The translations under genes were made by a program, and so were the position numbers. Shown here one piece after another: positions 63,503 to 64,000 of a stretch of 64,000 bases of DNA. Source of the stretch: Sandaracinobacter neustonicus. Lineage in GTDB: Bacteria; Pseudomonadota; Alphaproteobacteria; Sphingomonadales; Sphingomonadaceae. The stretch lies in contig NZ_VFSU01000011.1 in NCBI RefSeq assembly GCF_006385875.1, forward strand, positions 62,001 to 126,000, read 5' to 3'. Numbering within the stretch: the first letter of the stretch is position 1; every line of letters starts with the position of its first letter. The notes beneath the pieces are model-generated. The model was not told the DNA's origin. It searched no databases and saw nothing but the letters and a program-made list of their open reading frames with translations.

Positions 63503-64000
63503 TCCCGGAACTCGGGCATCTGGCCCTGTGGCTGGCGGCGTCTTTCGCCCTGTTGCAGGCGGCCGCGCCCTCCATCGGGCTGTGGAAACGGGATGAAGCG
63601 CTGGCAGCGCTCGCCCGCCCCGCCGCGCTGGCGCAGGCGCTGTTGACGCTGGGCGCGTTCGCGGCGCTGACTTGGGCCTTCTGGGTGTCGGATTTCTCGG
63701 TGAAGCTGGTGGCCGCAAACAGCCACAGCCAGAAGCCGGACCTGTATCGCTTCACCGGCGTGTGGGCCAATCATGAAGGCTCTTTGCTGCTGTGGGTGCT
63801 GGTGATGGCGCTGGCAGGCGCGGCGGTCGCGCTGGTGCCGACTGCGCTGGGGGAGCGGTTCCGTGTTCGCGTGCTCTCGGTGCAGGCCTTTGTCTCTCTG
63901 GGCTTTTTCGCCTTCCTGCTGCTCGCCTCCAACCCGTTCGAGCGGCTGGTGCCTGCACCCACGGAAGGGCAGGGGCTGAACCCGCTGTTGCAGGACCCCG
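63499..64000 (+). CDS. ccmF: Haem lyase component CcmF, N-terminal part (runs off the window)
   Basis: First 167 residues. Pattern: IPELGHLALWLAASFALLQAA, VAANSHSQKPDLYRFTGVWANHEGSLLLWVLVMAL, LGFFAFLLLASNPFERL and the terminal GLNPLLQDP. CcmF attaches haem to apocytochrome c with CcmH/I. Truncated by the window edge; the tryptophan-rich domain is beyond it. ATG 63499 overlaps the ccmE stop (ATGA). Confidence 0.96.
   Translation, partial: MIPELGHLALWLAASFALLQAAAPSIGLWKRDEALAALARPAALAQALLTLGAFAALTWAFWVSDFSVKLVAANSHSQKPDLYRFTGVWANHEGSLLLWVLVMALAGAAVALVPTALGERFRVRVLSVQAFVSLGFFAFLLLASNPFERLVPAPTEGQGLNPLLQDP

Overview
This window is high-G+C DNA from an alphaproteobacterium, most likely order Sphingomonadales. 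Pointers to this are the TonB/ExbB/two-ExbD operon with a TonB-dependent receptor nearby, the conserved Tim44-like / MltA / Smr / SecB block, an F1-only ATP synthase operon, DUF1192 and DUF4170 proteins, and the ccm genes. The order-level call is inference; no rRNA lies in the window.

Layout. 0-3.1 kb: the start of a TonB-dependent receptor (minus strand, its 3' part outside the window), a small DUF6265-like secreted protein, an exported methyltransferase-like protein, then about 640 bp of hairpin repeats. 3.1-8.3 kb: the F1 ATP synthase operon atpHAGDC (minus strand) with an Ohr/OsmC peroxidase gene inserted between atpG and atpD. 8.6-16.5 kb: housekeeping genes (Smr, MltA, Tim44-like, secB, murJ, trpS, a P1 peptidase, an enoyl-CoA hydratase).

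16.6-28.0 kb: a surface polysaccharide locus. manC, gmd and fcl make GDP-L-fucose. A GT11-type fucosyltransferase, a low-G+C NAD-dependent epimerase, two glycosyltransferases (one with a single-base frameshift), an EpsG-type polymerase, a Wzz-like chain-length protein, an unrecognised multi-pass membrane protein and a methyltransferase follow. 28.1-33.3 kb: malate synthase with its RamB/ScfR-type regulator, proC, and TetR and MarR regulators whose 3' ends overlap. 34.0-37.7 kb: a second polysaccharide block with a very long SLBB export protein and a WecA-like initiating phosphosugar transferase. The two blocks together supply nucleotide sugar, initiation, assembly, polymerisation and export. 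No recognisable Wzx flippase is present.

37.8-43.8 kb: tRNA-Gln(TTG), a LacI regulator, a cassette of threonine/serine dehydratase, DSD1-type aldolase and MFS transporter, and an acyl-CoA dehydrogenase. 43.8-47.1 kb: hairpin repeats, DUF4126, an ABC exporter and a strong terminator. 47.1-49.5 kb: tonB-exbB-exbD-exbD. 50-61.5 kb: folate (FolB plus a FolM-like SDR), MscS, MaoC, a frameshifted thiolase, a three-gene membrane-stress cassette, MlaC, gamma-carbonic anhydrase and several small proteins. 61.5-64 kb: ccmB, ccmC, ccmD, ccmE and the start of ccmF, with no ccmA upstream.

The points most worth a second look are the frameshift whose repair restores an ATGA overlap, the peroxidase inside the atp operon, the divergent fucosyltransferase, the unknown membrane protein in the flippase position, a perfect 20-bp palindrome upstream of the secB/Tim44 pair, and a dispersed family of GGTGCAGG-headed hairpins.
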